Assembly (NCBI GenBank): GCA_028023455.1
Contig: JAQFVV010012398.1
Coordinates: forward strand, 8,394,682-8,458,681
Source: Epiperipatus broadwayi
Taxonomy: Eukaryota > Onychophora > Udeonychophora > Euonychophora > Peripatidae
DNA length: 64,000 nt
Direction of reading: 5' to 3'
The notes under the pieces are model-generated. The model was not told where the DNA came from. It worked only from the letters and a program-made list of their open reading frames with translations, and did not search any database. Made by a program: the position numbers and the translations under genes. Below, one piece after another: positions 35,101 through 45,289 of this stretch (within the stretch, counting starts at the first letter, position 1; every line of letters begins with the position of its first letter).

Positions 35101-35957
35101 GTCCTAAAGTTTTTATAGAAAATTGTAAATGACAGAGTAATTTATTAAAATCTAATATCAAATATTTTATTTAATATAGCAGAATATAAAACTAGAAATT
35201 AGGATATTTTTTATCTTAAAACCTGATACTCGGAGACTCCTAAATTTTCTTCATTGTTTCGGTTATTGGATTCTTATAATAAAAATTTTTGCAATAATAA
35301 TTATTTTAATTTAATGATAAAAATAATAATATGGGTCTTTTTAAAAAATATAACATTTAATTTACTACAGTAATAACCGGTGATATCCCCCCCCCACCAT
35401 ATTGTTCTTTTACATTAAATATATATATATATATATTTTATAATCTTATATGTGCCATTATTATTTTATATAAAGCTTTCACATTTATAACATTACCAAA
35501 AATATTTCAGCAACATTTGGCAAGACATTGTTAAGACTAGGCAGAAAATGGAGCCATATTATTGTTTGTGATCTATTAAAAATCTTAGAGAAGAATCGAA
35601 TATGGAAAGTCTATTTTTATCTATTTATAATGTTGCCTTGATAATCATTGCTCAAATATTTTATATTAACATTATAAGTATGGCATTTATGTATGAAGTA
35701 ATTATATATAGAGATATTTGCTAAGTTTGGCACTTGGAGCAGAATATATTTATAAAACTTAAATTAAAATGTAATAATAAATTTGAATTTAGCCTTGATA
35801 TAGATGCTCTGCTTTGAATGTCTGATTTAGTAATTTTTAAATTTTTATGCCATGTGTCATAAGTCTTAACTGAGTATATCCACTTTTGTGAAACAAAATT
35901 TAATCTTTCACTGTAATATATATAAAAAATAAAAACACAGAATTACTTCTCTATAAA
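35101..35957. other. AT-rich DNA; possible PLE fragment on the minus strand
   Basis: Downstream of the hammerhead at 35958-36004 on the minus strand lies a splice-acceptor-like tatattacag and then about 58 open codons (KWIYSVKTYDTWHKNLKITK near 35890-35830) of unknown family. PLEs can carry introns and hammerheads, but the link is speculative. A C-run lies at about 35388. Confidence 0.3.
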
Positions 35958-36004
35958 ACTGCTTTAATATTTCAACCAGCAGACTGATTTTCATCAGAAA
36001 GCAA
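35958..36004 (-). ncRNA. Type I hammerhead ribozyme with complete core
   Basis: The minus strand reads TTGCTTT, CTGATGA, A, AATCAG-TCTG-CTGGTT, GAAA, TAT, T, AAAGCAG. CUGAUGA and GAAA are exact. AAUCAG pairs with CUGGUU (one G-U) as stem II with a four-base loop. Stem III is two pairs (A-U, U-A), giving an AUU cleavage triplet. UUGCUUU pairs with AAAGCAG over seven positions (one G-U) as stem I. One unpaired A follows CUGAUGA. Very short stem III is usual for retroelement hammerheads. Cleavage would fall between 35966 and 35965. Confidence 0.65.
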
Positions 36005-36039
36005 AATGGATTTTTCCAGAATTTAAGCACTAATATATA

Positions 36040-37735
36040 TATATATATATATTCTTTTCAACTATTATCAATACCTTACAAGATAAACATCTCTCCATGT
36101 TTAATCCAATACCTTCAATCCATATCCTTTCTTCTTTACATTGAGACAATCTTATTTCATCAATGTATCTTATTTTTGATCACTTTCTGGATCTTTTGCA
36201 ATGTCTTTGGATTCAATTTAAAAATTTAACCATTTTTTTTAATAATAGTTTATTTTAGTTTCAATTTTTTCAATTATGCCAATGATATCTGTTTTCTTCT
36301 TTTACACAATTCAATTTCTTTTTGCTACTCATAAGATATGTGTCTTCATATTTCATTTTGTGGTATAAAGTCATTGCATTGCTCTTCTATTAAGAATCCA
36401 TGTCTCAAATTCATTAATAACAACTGATAAAATACATATATCAAAAGCCTTCATTTTAAAATTCATGGGCATATTTTATTTTAATATTAATTTATTTAAA
36501 CCACTAAACATCACATGATCACCATCTCATACTAGCACATAATTGTTGTAAACAAAGGCACTACTGTATGGAGAAAAGAGTTTTGCCTTTGATTAATTTA
36601 TTTATTTCAAAAGCACTTCTCTATGTGTAATTCTCTAATTAATTTGATCCACTACATTTTCATCTGTATTAATAATTTGACCAAGTTATTTGTAATTGAT
36701 AATTTCTTCTAATTCATGATTATCAATCTTTATTTTCTTTTTCTGAGAAAGTCCATTCATTACTTTAATATTTTTTTAATATTTATCTTCAGTCTAAAGT
36801 ATTATTTGCAAAAATAATTACACTATCTTGAAAATCTAAACAATTTAAATCATCTCTATTTACTACTTTTGTTTTCCATTTTAATTGACAAAATATTTCT
36901 TGTAAAACTGCTATAAAAAGTAAGAGATGTTAGAGTTATCATGTTTTACCATGTTGTACAACCTTCTCAATGTATAATATAAGCATGTTCCAGATCTATA
37001 TATTGATGATTTAAAACTTTAACCACTAAATGCTTTTTTATAATCAGCAAATCCAATGCATAACAACAATTTATATTCATTTGTTTTTTATATAACTTTT
37101 TTTAATACATGGATATGATTTATTGTGATAAAACCACCTTTAAATCCAGACTGTTTCCTAAGTTGATTAAAATCAACACTTCATTGCAATCAAGTAATTA
37201 TTTTAATAAAGACATTTGCAAAGGTGTTATTAATGGAAATGGTATTTACTTTCTAATATTTTCTTTAACATTTTTTTATCAATATTATGAATGCATTTTT
37301 CCAATTACATGGCATATTTTTATTATTTAGTCACTTAATATGTAGGTTGCCAATAATGTTTTTTTTTTATTTCTTCACCTCCCTCTTTAAAAATATTAAG
37401 AATAACTTCATCAATTTTTAAACAGCTCCTTTATATATGGATTTAATTGTATGTTTTTCATTTCTTTATCTCAACTACTTAACACTTCAGAAGTTGTAAA
37501 ATATTTAAGAAATACTTTGGTTTTTTTTATTCTTTATTATTTTGTAATTCTTTGCCACACATTTCATAGTATCATCTCTTTTTATTAATAGTTATATCAC
37601 TTTTTTTTTTCAATTGCACTTCTGAGAATTTTATTCAATTCATTAGCTTTCCTTATCAATTCACACTTATATTTGCCTGCCATACTCTAATGCCTGGAGT
37701 TAACTTTGAAGAAATAAATATAAAATTTTTTTCAG
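36040..37735 (-). pseudogene. RTE-like LINE copy 1, heavily decayed
   Basis: Minus-strand fragments match the better copy at 60610-63620: LEEIINYK and GQIINTDENVVDQIN (near 36720-36640) against LEEVNSYKYFGQIINTDGN, and LCIGFADYKKAF (near 37060) against LCLGFVDYEKAFDS. The 3' end near 36045-36110 matches the RTE terminus. A 93 bp family X copy is inserted at 36499-36591. There is no long open frame and the endonuclease is absent. Confidence 0.7.
36499..36591 (+). mobile_element. Family X copy, 93 bp, in an RTE LINE
   Basis: attaatttattta (13 bp) occurs at 36486-36498 and 36592-36604. The insert starts aaccactaaacatcacatg and ends agttttgcctttg, the two family ends, with the middle deleted and an internal orientation switch (aaacaaaggc next to gtatggag). 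Confidence 0.75.
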
Positions 37736-39616
37736 GTATTAATCAGGTTTAGGATTCCTTTTCCAGGTTGGTGTTTATAGTAAACCTGCTAACCATTCAA
37801 TATTGATCAGTAAGTATATAGCTAATCTGATAAGTAATGTTTTTTTCTTTTATTTTCCTCTATGAGAGATTGATAGAAATGAATTTACCCTACACTGAAT
37901 TATTTAAAAACTCTTTTATATATAAATATGAAAGTATATATGGCACTCTTTGCTTTTAGTCTTCATTATTTATTAAATAGAAATTTCAGAACGATTGTAG
38001 AAAATGGGATAGGCAAATGTTTCTGTCTCAGTAATGTGTCTAATTTCACATAATTTATTTAATCATAGAGTACATAGCTCTCTGAATTAGCCTCTTTTAT
38101 ATTTAAAAATAAAATTGTTTTACATCAAGTTTATTGGCCAACAAGTTGCTATCTTATTGTGGAAAATGAGTGCTTTACCTGTAGTTTTTAGCATAATTGG
38201 TAAGCTTGTCTATGGCTGGTAAATCACTTATCCTAAAAAAAAATACACTTTTATGGTATTTTAATGATTGTATTGTTCAAGACTTATTTGAAGTATAGCA
38301 TTATAGATAGCAATAAATATTCTTTCATTACTTAATCTAAATATTCTTCAGTGAGTTAATATATTTATAATATGCTTAATTGATCATTCTTTTATCTTTA
38401 ACAGCTTTTGCATTTGAATTGATTTAGAAGTACTTTTGCATCATTATCATGAAAACTTTGTCAATCCTTCTTTCTGGTAACTATAACCTTATTTTATTAT
38501 CATTAATATTTAATTTACATATGTCATATTATTAACTTACTAATAAATTAATAATTTAAAAATATTTTATTCGTTAATATATTACAAATTTATTTGCTAG
38601 TATAAACATAAAATTTATATCGTAATAAATTAAAAGATACATAAGATAACATGGAAATATCCCTTAAGGATTAATATTCAAATCATTTTTTCATCAAATA
38701 TGTTAATACTAGTGAGTTTTGTCTATACTGTCTTGCAAAGATTAAATTAGATAATTTGAATTTATTACTATTATTTAAGAACATAAGTTTTAATTTCTTT
38801 ATATGCAAATAATTCAATGGCATTATAAATATTAAATTAATTAAAAGAGCACTAAATTATTGGTGCAGCATTTATAATACTTTTTATTTCATTCTATACG
38901 TTTTTATAATAAACAAATTGAACCAAACTCTCTAGATATTATTTTGGACAACTATCCTTATCTACTAACAGTCTTTTAAGAATAATTAAGATCTCCACAA
39001 ACAGAACAATATTATTCTTATTTAAATCCCTCTAGTACAATTTATTTGTTAAAATTTAAATGTATAACTCAGTGATATTACTTTAATAAAGACTAATTTG
39101 CCACCATTACAACATTGTTTAATAATATATAGACTACAAATGGAATGTCATATCACTTCTAAGATATGTATTTTTTTATATAACTAATATTTCAAATTTG
39201 ACTTTTTTATTGTAATAATTTAAATAAATATTAAACTACATATGTATAATTTTTTTTAAAAATGTAGCCAGAAAATGTAATAAAATTACTCTTGTTTAAT
39301 AGGATTGAGTTGACAAGTTTTTTATAATTAGTTAATTTCTTTTTATGTAATCAGTAATTTTTAATAAAATAAGTTTCATATATATTATTTCTTTCAAAAA
39401 AGTAGCAAAAAACATTTGAAAAAGATAAAAATATTTATAACCAAGTATAAACTAGAAACAGCATAAGGTAGACAAAAAGAAATGGGTATAAAATTTAAAT
39501 TAAGTAAATTAAATTTAAACTAATTTGATTTTTTTAAAAATAGAATCAGATTTAGGAATATTTTGAGAGGAAAATTTACAGCTGTCCATCTTATTTAATT
39601 TTTTTTTTATACATTA
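37736..39616. other. AT-rich DNA, possible LINE traces
   Basis: The segment near 39110-39165 (agactacaaatggaatgtca) resembles the LINE region at 33985-34015 (agtacaaatggaatatca), so a decayed Jockey/CR1-like fragment may lie about 38870-39200. Nothing else is recognised. Confidence 0.35.
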
Positions 39617-39626
39617 ATTAGCCATT

Positions 39627-40342
39627 TAAACCACTAAACATCACATGATCACCATTTACGATGCTTTCTCAAGCTGTTAAAAAGATAAAAGGTGGCTGCT
39701 AGAGGAGTGCATTAGATCCTAAGATCTACTGCAGTGTTCTCAGATCCAAGACTCCTCATTGATGAAAACTACAAGTTAGAAAGTAGTCTGAGGATATTAG
39801 ATAACTCGGCACTAGATAGGGATTTTATGCAAAAACCTTCTTGTATCCATTGATTGCTCTGGCTTGCACTCAGTAGCACTACAGTATGAAGAGTTTTGCA
39901 TTTGTTTTTAACAATTTGAGCAAACATAAGAAATTGTAATCATGTGATGTTTAGTGCTTTAATACCAATTCTGCCCAATAGGATAATGGTGACTATGGTT
40001 ATTAAAGAAACAAAGACACCAAAATGTGTAGATACTGAACTAAGTTCAGATCTATACAACTATACAAACTAATGAGCTTGAATGTGATTCATTTTGAAAT
40101 CAAAGCTTTATAGTTAGCTAATAATGAAAAAGGCAGCTGCTGGAGTGTTGCATTAGATAAGATCTAGGTGCAGTGCTCTCAGATCCAAGGCTCCTCAGAG
40201 GATAACCACAAGCTAGAGATTAATATGGGGATGTTAGATGAGTATGCACTAGATAGGAATTTTATGCAAAAACCTTTTTGCATCCATTGAGTACTTTGGC
40301 TGATATTAAGACTACTGTATGGAGAGTTTTTCCTCTGTTTTT
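39627..40342 (+). mobile_element. Family X copy, 716 bp: two tandem units behind an inverted end
   Basis: attagccatt (10 bp) flanks the element at 39617-39626 and 40343-40352. It starts with the minus-oriented end (ttaaaccactaaacatcac), switches orientation near 39678, then carries about one and a half plus-oriented units (spacing about 440 bp) and ends in the family's T-rich gagagttt...ctgttttt. Two hammerhead copies are present (39744-39802; 40183-40239, the latter decayed). Confidence 0.75.
39744..39802 (+). ncRNA. Hammerhead copy with pairing-preserving changes
   Basis: It reads ATCCAA..TCCTCA, TTGATGA, A, AAC-TACAA-GTT, A, GAAA, GTAG, TC, TGAGGA..TTAGAT. Relative to the copy at 21901, stem II GGC/GCC has become AAC/GTT on both sides, and the stem I G-U has become A-U. 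Paired changes are what selection or shared ancestry with selection on folding would leave. The C3 of CUGAUGA is U here, so this copy itself is probably impaired. Confidence 0.55.
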
Positions 40343-40352
40343 ATTAGCCATT

Positions 40353-41889
40353 GTTAATAAGTTTCCTAAAATAATAACATATTCAAACTTTAACAAGTAA
40401 ACTTGTGCAATTTAAATAAGAATGATGTTTATACATTCATAAAAATATGATCAAGTGGAAAACAATTGATATATCAATTGCTGAAAACATTTTTCTGGAA
40501 AATAATCAGTTGTTTAATTATTATATTGCAGAGCTATAATTTCTACATTATAAAAAAAGTATTTAATCATCTTCTATTATCTCATCATAAAAATAAAATA
40601 TATATCTTGTTTACATACAAAAATATTTCTCATTGCAAATAAATTAGCTGTTCCATAAAGTATAATAAGGTATAGAATTTTCTCAATTTATATACACAAA
40701 GGAGAAATTGACTTTTAATTATGAATAAATTTAAATTCTAAAATTAAACAGGATTCTTCTGATTCTCTTAATAATATCCTTAAATCCAGTAGACTTCTCT
40801 TTTTATTTCTATTCTGAAGCCTGTTGTTAATTCTTTATAATTTATTTCTTAACACATAATTTTAGGGTATTGGATAGTTGATTAAATTTTGCATGAATTA
40901 TTTTCATATAAATTTAGTGATTATTATAAACTATATTATCAAATTAATAAAGTTCTTGGAACAGGTATTTCATTAAATACAAAAAAAATTCCATTCATGA
41001 ATAAAGAATTGGAAAAACTGATTTTATTCTTAAAGAATTAAAATTTAATCTTGTGTAAAAATGAATTTCACATGATAAAATTGATGAGATACAAATATTA
41101 ATTATTTCTGGAAAATTAGTAGATCATTTCTGGAGTCTAAAATTAAACTTCTTTCCTTATTAATCAAGTGAGACAAATAGTTCCAAAAATATTTAATAAA
41201 AAATAGTTTAATCAATGTGTTGATGTTATTGTATATTATTCTGCTATCTAAACATCAGAGAATTAATTGACTACTGAAAATTATTTAGAAAATGTCATAA
41301 TAGTATAGTTGATCTTTTTTCCCATCTAATATCGGTAAAATTATTTACCTCATTATTGTGCTCCATGAGGTGATCTCAGTTTTTTTATATAGTAAAAATT
41401 GTAAAGCACTCTTAGGATTATTTCAAATAGAATATAAAATCAGACTAAAAAGCTGTTAAGTTATTGATTAGTAAGTGTGAACTTGGATATTCTTATTTAT
41501 AGTGAAAGCAAATCAAGAAACATATTCAACCATCAATAGTTGACGAGATTTGTGAATTGCATTTAGCTGCATATATTTTTTTTTGAAAGAATGTTGAAAA
41601 GTCTTGGTCTTATGAAAATTTATAATAATGTCAGATTTATTGTTTTAGTTCCAAACATATGCAATCATATATTATGGTGTGTTATTACTTGAGCTTTTAA
41701 TTAATTTTTCCTGAACAATTTCTTGTTTTTGTCTATCTAAAATTTATAATATTCCACTTCTCAAATGTAATTGATATTTTATTACCATTGCAAATTCTGA
41801 AATTGTATACATTCCTTGACACTGTTTGTTTTAAATTATTATATATAACCTTATATATCTTTAACAATGGTCAAATATAATAAATATTA
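40353..41889. other. AT-rich DNA without recognisable genes
   Basis: I see no coding frame or clear repeat structure in this stretch. Confidence 0.4.
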
Positions 41890-42619
41890 TATTGAATTTG
41901 TCCATAATGTTTCTATAATTGCTATTAATAATCAATTCAACTCAATTGAAATAAACAACTAATATTAAATAATTATTTTATTCTAACCAGTTTTAGTACA
42001 ATATTAGGAGCTTTTCAGGATAAAACTTTTTACATAATTACATGATCATTGTAACTATTATTATTCCATCTACTATATATACTATATATTAATATACATT
42101 CACCATATAAATGTATATATCTATATAATTTACAATTATATACAATAGTAATTCATTAATTATCCATAGTTTATAATTTTATGTATAATTCTTATATATT
42201 GATATAATCTACTTACAAAACACAAAACAGTTATTCCATTATATTAACACATTAAAAAAAAAGTTTAAGATAAATTATTATTAACCTAACATAATTAATC
42301 ATTACACCCTTAAGGATTATAACCATTTTAAATTTCCAATTATTTTCTAACATTCTCTTACAACACCATTTCACAAGACCTTTAACTAAATTAATATACT
42401 TCTTGTTTTCCTGAAGATTTGTGATGATGGTGTTTTAGTCATAATTTTATTTGGACTATTTCCATCATCTAATATGAGTATTAAATGCCTTTAGAAAAAA
42501 TTAACTTTATTTAAATATTCCAAATACATTCAACTGTTAGTAATAACACAACAAATATTTTAGTATGTATATCATTTTGAGAGGTATTATTTTCTCCTCT
42601 TATTCAGATGTTGCTGGTC

Positions 42620-42706
42620 TGATCAGTGATAGTAGTAGCATGGGATTCAAACCTGGATCCTTAGATTTTTTAGTATTGAATTTTAACATAATTCTCTAAC
42701 CAACTG
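42620..42706 (-). other. tRNA-like pol III promoter module in PLE 1 tail (twin at 44305-44395, plus)
   Basis: The minus strand reads GGATGGCTCAGTTGGTTAGAG (A box) and GGATCCAGGTTTGAATCCC (B box) at tRNA-like spacing. The plus twin has tggctcagttggttagaa and ggtccagattcaaatctcc. The intervening sequence is not a tRNA anticodon arm, so this is a SINE-type head and not a tRNA gene. In both copies it sits about 35 bp after the PLE stop region, with the same junction. Confidence 0.65.
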
Positions 42707-42749
42707 AGCCATCCTACCAAAGGCAACTGTCAATAGAAATTTCATATAC

Positions 42750-43370
42750 TTATCTATAAAGTTCATCCTGATTTCTCCACTTTTTCCTAAGAGCAAAGAT
42801 GATTAGTGGTTTCCATACATTATGTATAGTCACACTAGATTGGCTTATGGGATTATTTGTCATTGTTATGTGAGCAGCTTCTTTAAATTTTCTTCTTTCT
42901 ATCTTTTTTTCTCTAGACAATATTTTTGTATGTTTATTGATACATACATGGTCTGCTACATTAGAAATATCTGTTTTCTCTCTTTTAAACATCAGTTTAT
43001 GTTTTTGCAAGTGATTTTCAATGGAATAACTAGTCTCACCAATATATATTCTTCCACATTCACATGATATTTCATAGATGCAGTGTTTCCTTTTCAGCAT
43101 TTTAAGTTTAGGCTTTGCAGACATTAGAATTCCTCATAATGTGGTGTGGCTTTGGAAAGCTGTTCTGATGTTATACTGTTGCAGATATTCATTAATTTGT
43201 CTTGTTTTTCCTTTTGATGGTTCTTTTTGTTGTCTATTTAAGGTTTTCTTAATAATAGCTGGTGGATATTCATTTTTCATAAGAGTTTGTTCTATATAGA
43301 TCTTTTCTTTTTTCAAATCATGGTTTCTGAACACCATGGGTTCTGAACAAACTTTTTTGCTCTGTTCCAT
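42750..43370 (-). pseudogene. PLE RT C-terminus and GIY-YIG domain
   Basis: One frame from 43370 to 42750 carries IIKKTLNRQQKEPSKGKT and EYLQQYNIRTAFQSHTTL (RT end), a TGA at 43131-43133, then KHCIYEISCECGRIYIGETS and IENHLQKHK...NVADHVCINKHTKIL (GIY-YIG with its zinc-binding-like cysteines and histidines), ending WRNQDELYR. The usual residue at the stop is R (TLRGIL), so CGA to TGA is likely. The nuclease fused to RT identifies the PLE class. Apart from the one stop the frame is intact. Confidence 0.85.
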
Positions 43371-43468
43371 AGTGATAGTTTAACTCCATGTTTTGTGTTT
43401 ATGGTGTGATTGGATGTATAGGCTAGGCATTTTTTTATGTGTGAGTTTTCAATAAATTTTAGTTTTGA

Positions 43469-44275
43469 TTGATACAAACTTTCTGGAAACACATCAACAA
43501 CATATCCCCTTCAACTAAATACACAATAGAATCAGAACAAGAACAAAAATTGGCTGTCTTAGGTGTTCTTGGACAACACTTGCTCATGATAAAATCAAAA
43601 CTACTGTTTACTGAAAACCCAGACATACAGAAAAATATCTACCCTATACATCCAATCACAACAAAAACACAAAACATGGAATTATACTATCACTATGGAA
43701 CAGAGCAAAAGAAGTTTGTTTACAAACCAGCAATTTGGAAAAAGAAAACATCTATATAGAGCAACTCTTACAAAACAAGATTATCTATCAGCTGCTATTA
43801 AAAAATTCTTAAATAGACAACAAAAATAACTGTCAAAAGAAAAAACAATTATTGTATTGTAGTGTAACCATACATTCCAAAAATAGCAGATAAATTAAGG
43901 AAAATCTGCAATCAGTATAACATTAGAACAGCTTTCCAGCACCATTCTGCATTATGATGAATTCTAACAACTATAAAGCCTAAAATTGAAATGCTGAAAA
44001 GAAAAAATTGCATCTATAAAATACCATGTGAATGTGGAAAAATATATATTGGTCAGACCAGTTATCCATCTGAAAAGAACTTGCAAAAGCACAAACTAAT
44101 GTTTGAAAGAGAGAAAATATGTATTTATGGCAGCAGGCCATGTATGTGCCAATAAACATATGTTCAATTAGGAAAACACAAAAATATTGAATGACTATAC
44201 ATAATGTATGGAAACCACTAATCAACTTTGCTATTAGGAAAAAGTGGAGAAATCAGGAGGAACTTCATAGATAAG
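43469..44275 (+). pseudogene. PLE RT thumb and GIY-YIG, inverted second copy
   Basis: The frame at 43469-43759 includes YTIESEQEQKLAVLG and a thumb-like block; another frame carries RHTEKYLPYTSNHNKNTKHG, typical of PLE RT ends. 43980-44275 holds a decayed GIY-YIG (KNIYW-SDQ and frame-shifted IYIGQTS) ending in a WRNQEELHR block. There are many frameshifts. Confidence 0.7.
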
Positions 44276-45289
44276 TATATTAAATTTTTACTGACTGTTG
44301 CCTTCAGCAGTTTGGCTCAGTTGGTTAGAATGTTACCTTAAAATTCAATACTCAAAAATATAATGGTCCAGATTCAAATCTCCTGCTAGTACTGTCACTG
44401 GTCATGACAGCAACACCTGAAGAGTGGGGAATAATAATATTCTTGAAATTTTGTGCATACACTAACTTGTTTGATGTGCTATTACTAACAATTGAGTGTA
44501 TTTGGAATATTTAAATAAAGTTAAATTTTTATAAAGACATTCAATACTGAAATTGGATGATGGAAATAGTCCAATATAAAAATACAACTAATATACTTAT
44601 CAATATTCTCTTGAATATATATTGTATCAAAATATATTTTTTTAATATAATCTCTAATATATTTAATAATTTTTATATCTTCAACAAATTTCATTTCCTG
44701 TTCAGTTTCCAAATAATGAACATATGGTCCCTAATTTACATTCTTCCTATATAAATTCAGGATCATGCATTCATTATTTTGAAGCTGGACATAAAATGTG
44801 TTGAAAATATAAAAATTATTAAATATGTTAGAGATTATAATAAAAGAATATATTATGAGATAATATATATTTAAGAGAGTATAGGTAAGTGTATTAATTT
44901 AGTTAAACATCCTGCAAAATTGTATGGTAAGTGGATGTTAGGGAATACTTGGAAAATTTTAAATGGTTATCATATTAAGAGTGTAATTATTAATTATGTT
45001 AGGTTAATGATAATTTATATTAAAAATTGTTTTAATGTGTGTTAATATAATGGATGTAAGTAATTGTTTTGTTTTTTTGCATGTACATTATATTTACAGT
45101 AATGTATAAGATATATATATGATAAACAAAAATGCAAGTTAAAAAACTTATATATATATATATATAATACAGTATGAATAATTAATGAATTGTCATTTCA
45201 TTAAAAATTATTGTAATTAGTATAAAGAAATTATTAATATATTTTTTTATGTTTTGTGTATATAAAATGGGTTATCATCATCAACAATA

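Larger units (their letters stand above)
41890..45200. mobile_element. Penelope-like element 1: 3.3 kb head-to-head inverted pair
   Basis: 41890-43465 (minus) and 43470-45200 (plus) are diverged inverted copies meeting near 43467. Each contains, in order, the end of the RT, a GIY-YIG domain, a tRNA-like module and a long AT-rich tail (atgattaattatgttaggtt in both). The plus copy reaches about 115 bp further into the RT. Both are 5' truncated and broken by stops. A third, tail-only copy lies at 48785-49100 and a fourth at 31296-31540. Confidence 0.8.

Noticed and set aside
42410-42480. A hammerhead around gatgatggaaatagtc in the PLE 1 tail
   Set aside because: GAAA and AGTC are present but there is no CUGANGA strand or stem II at the right distance.
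42620-42706. tRNA gene
   Set aside because: A and B boxes are present but there is no cloverleaf or acceptor stem; it is a SINE-type module.
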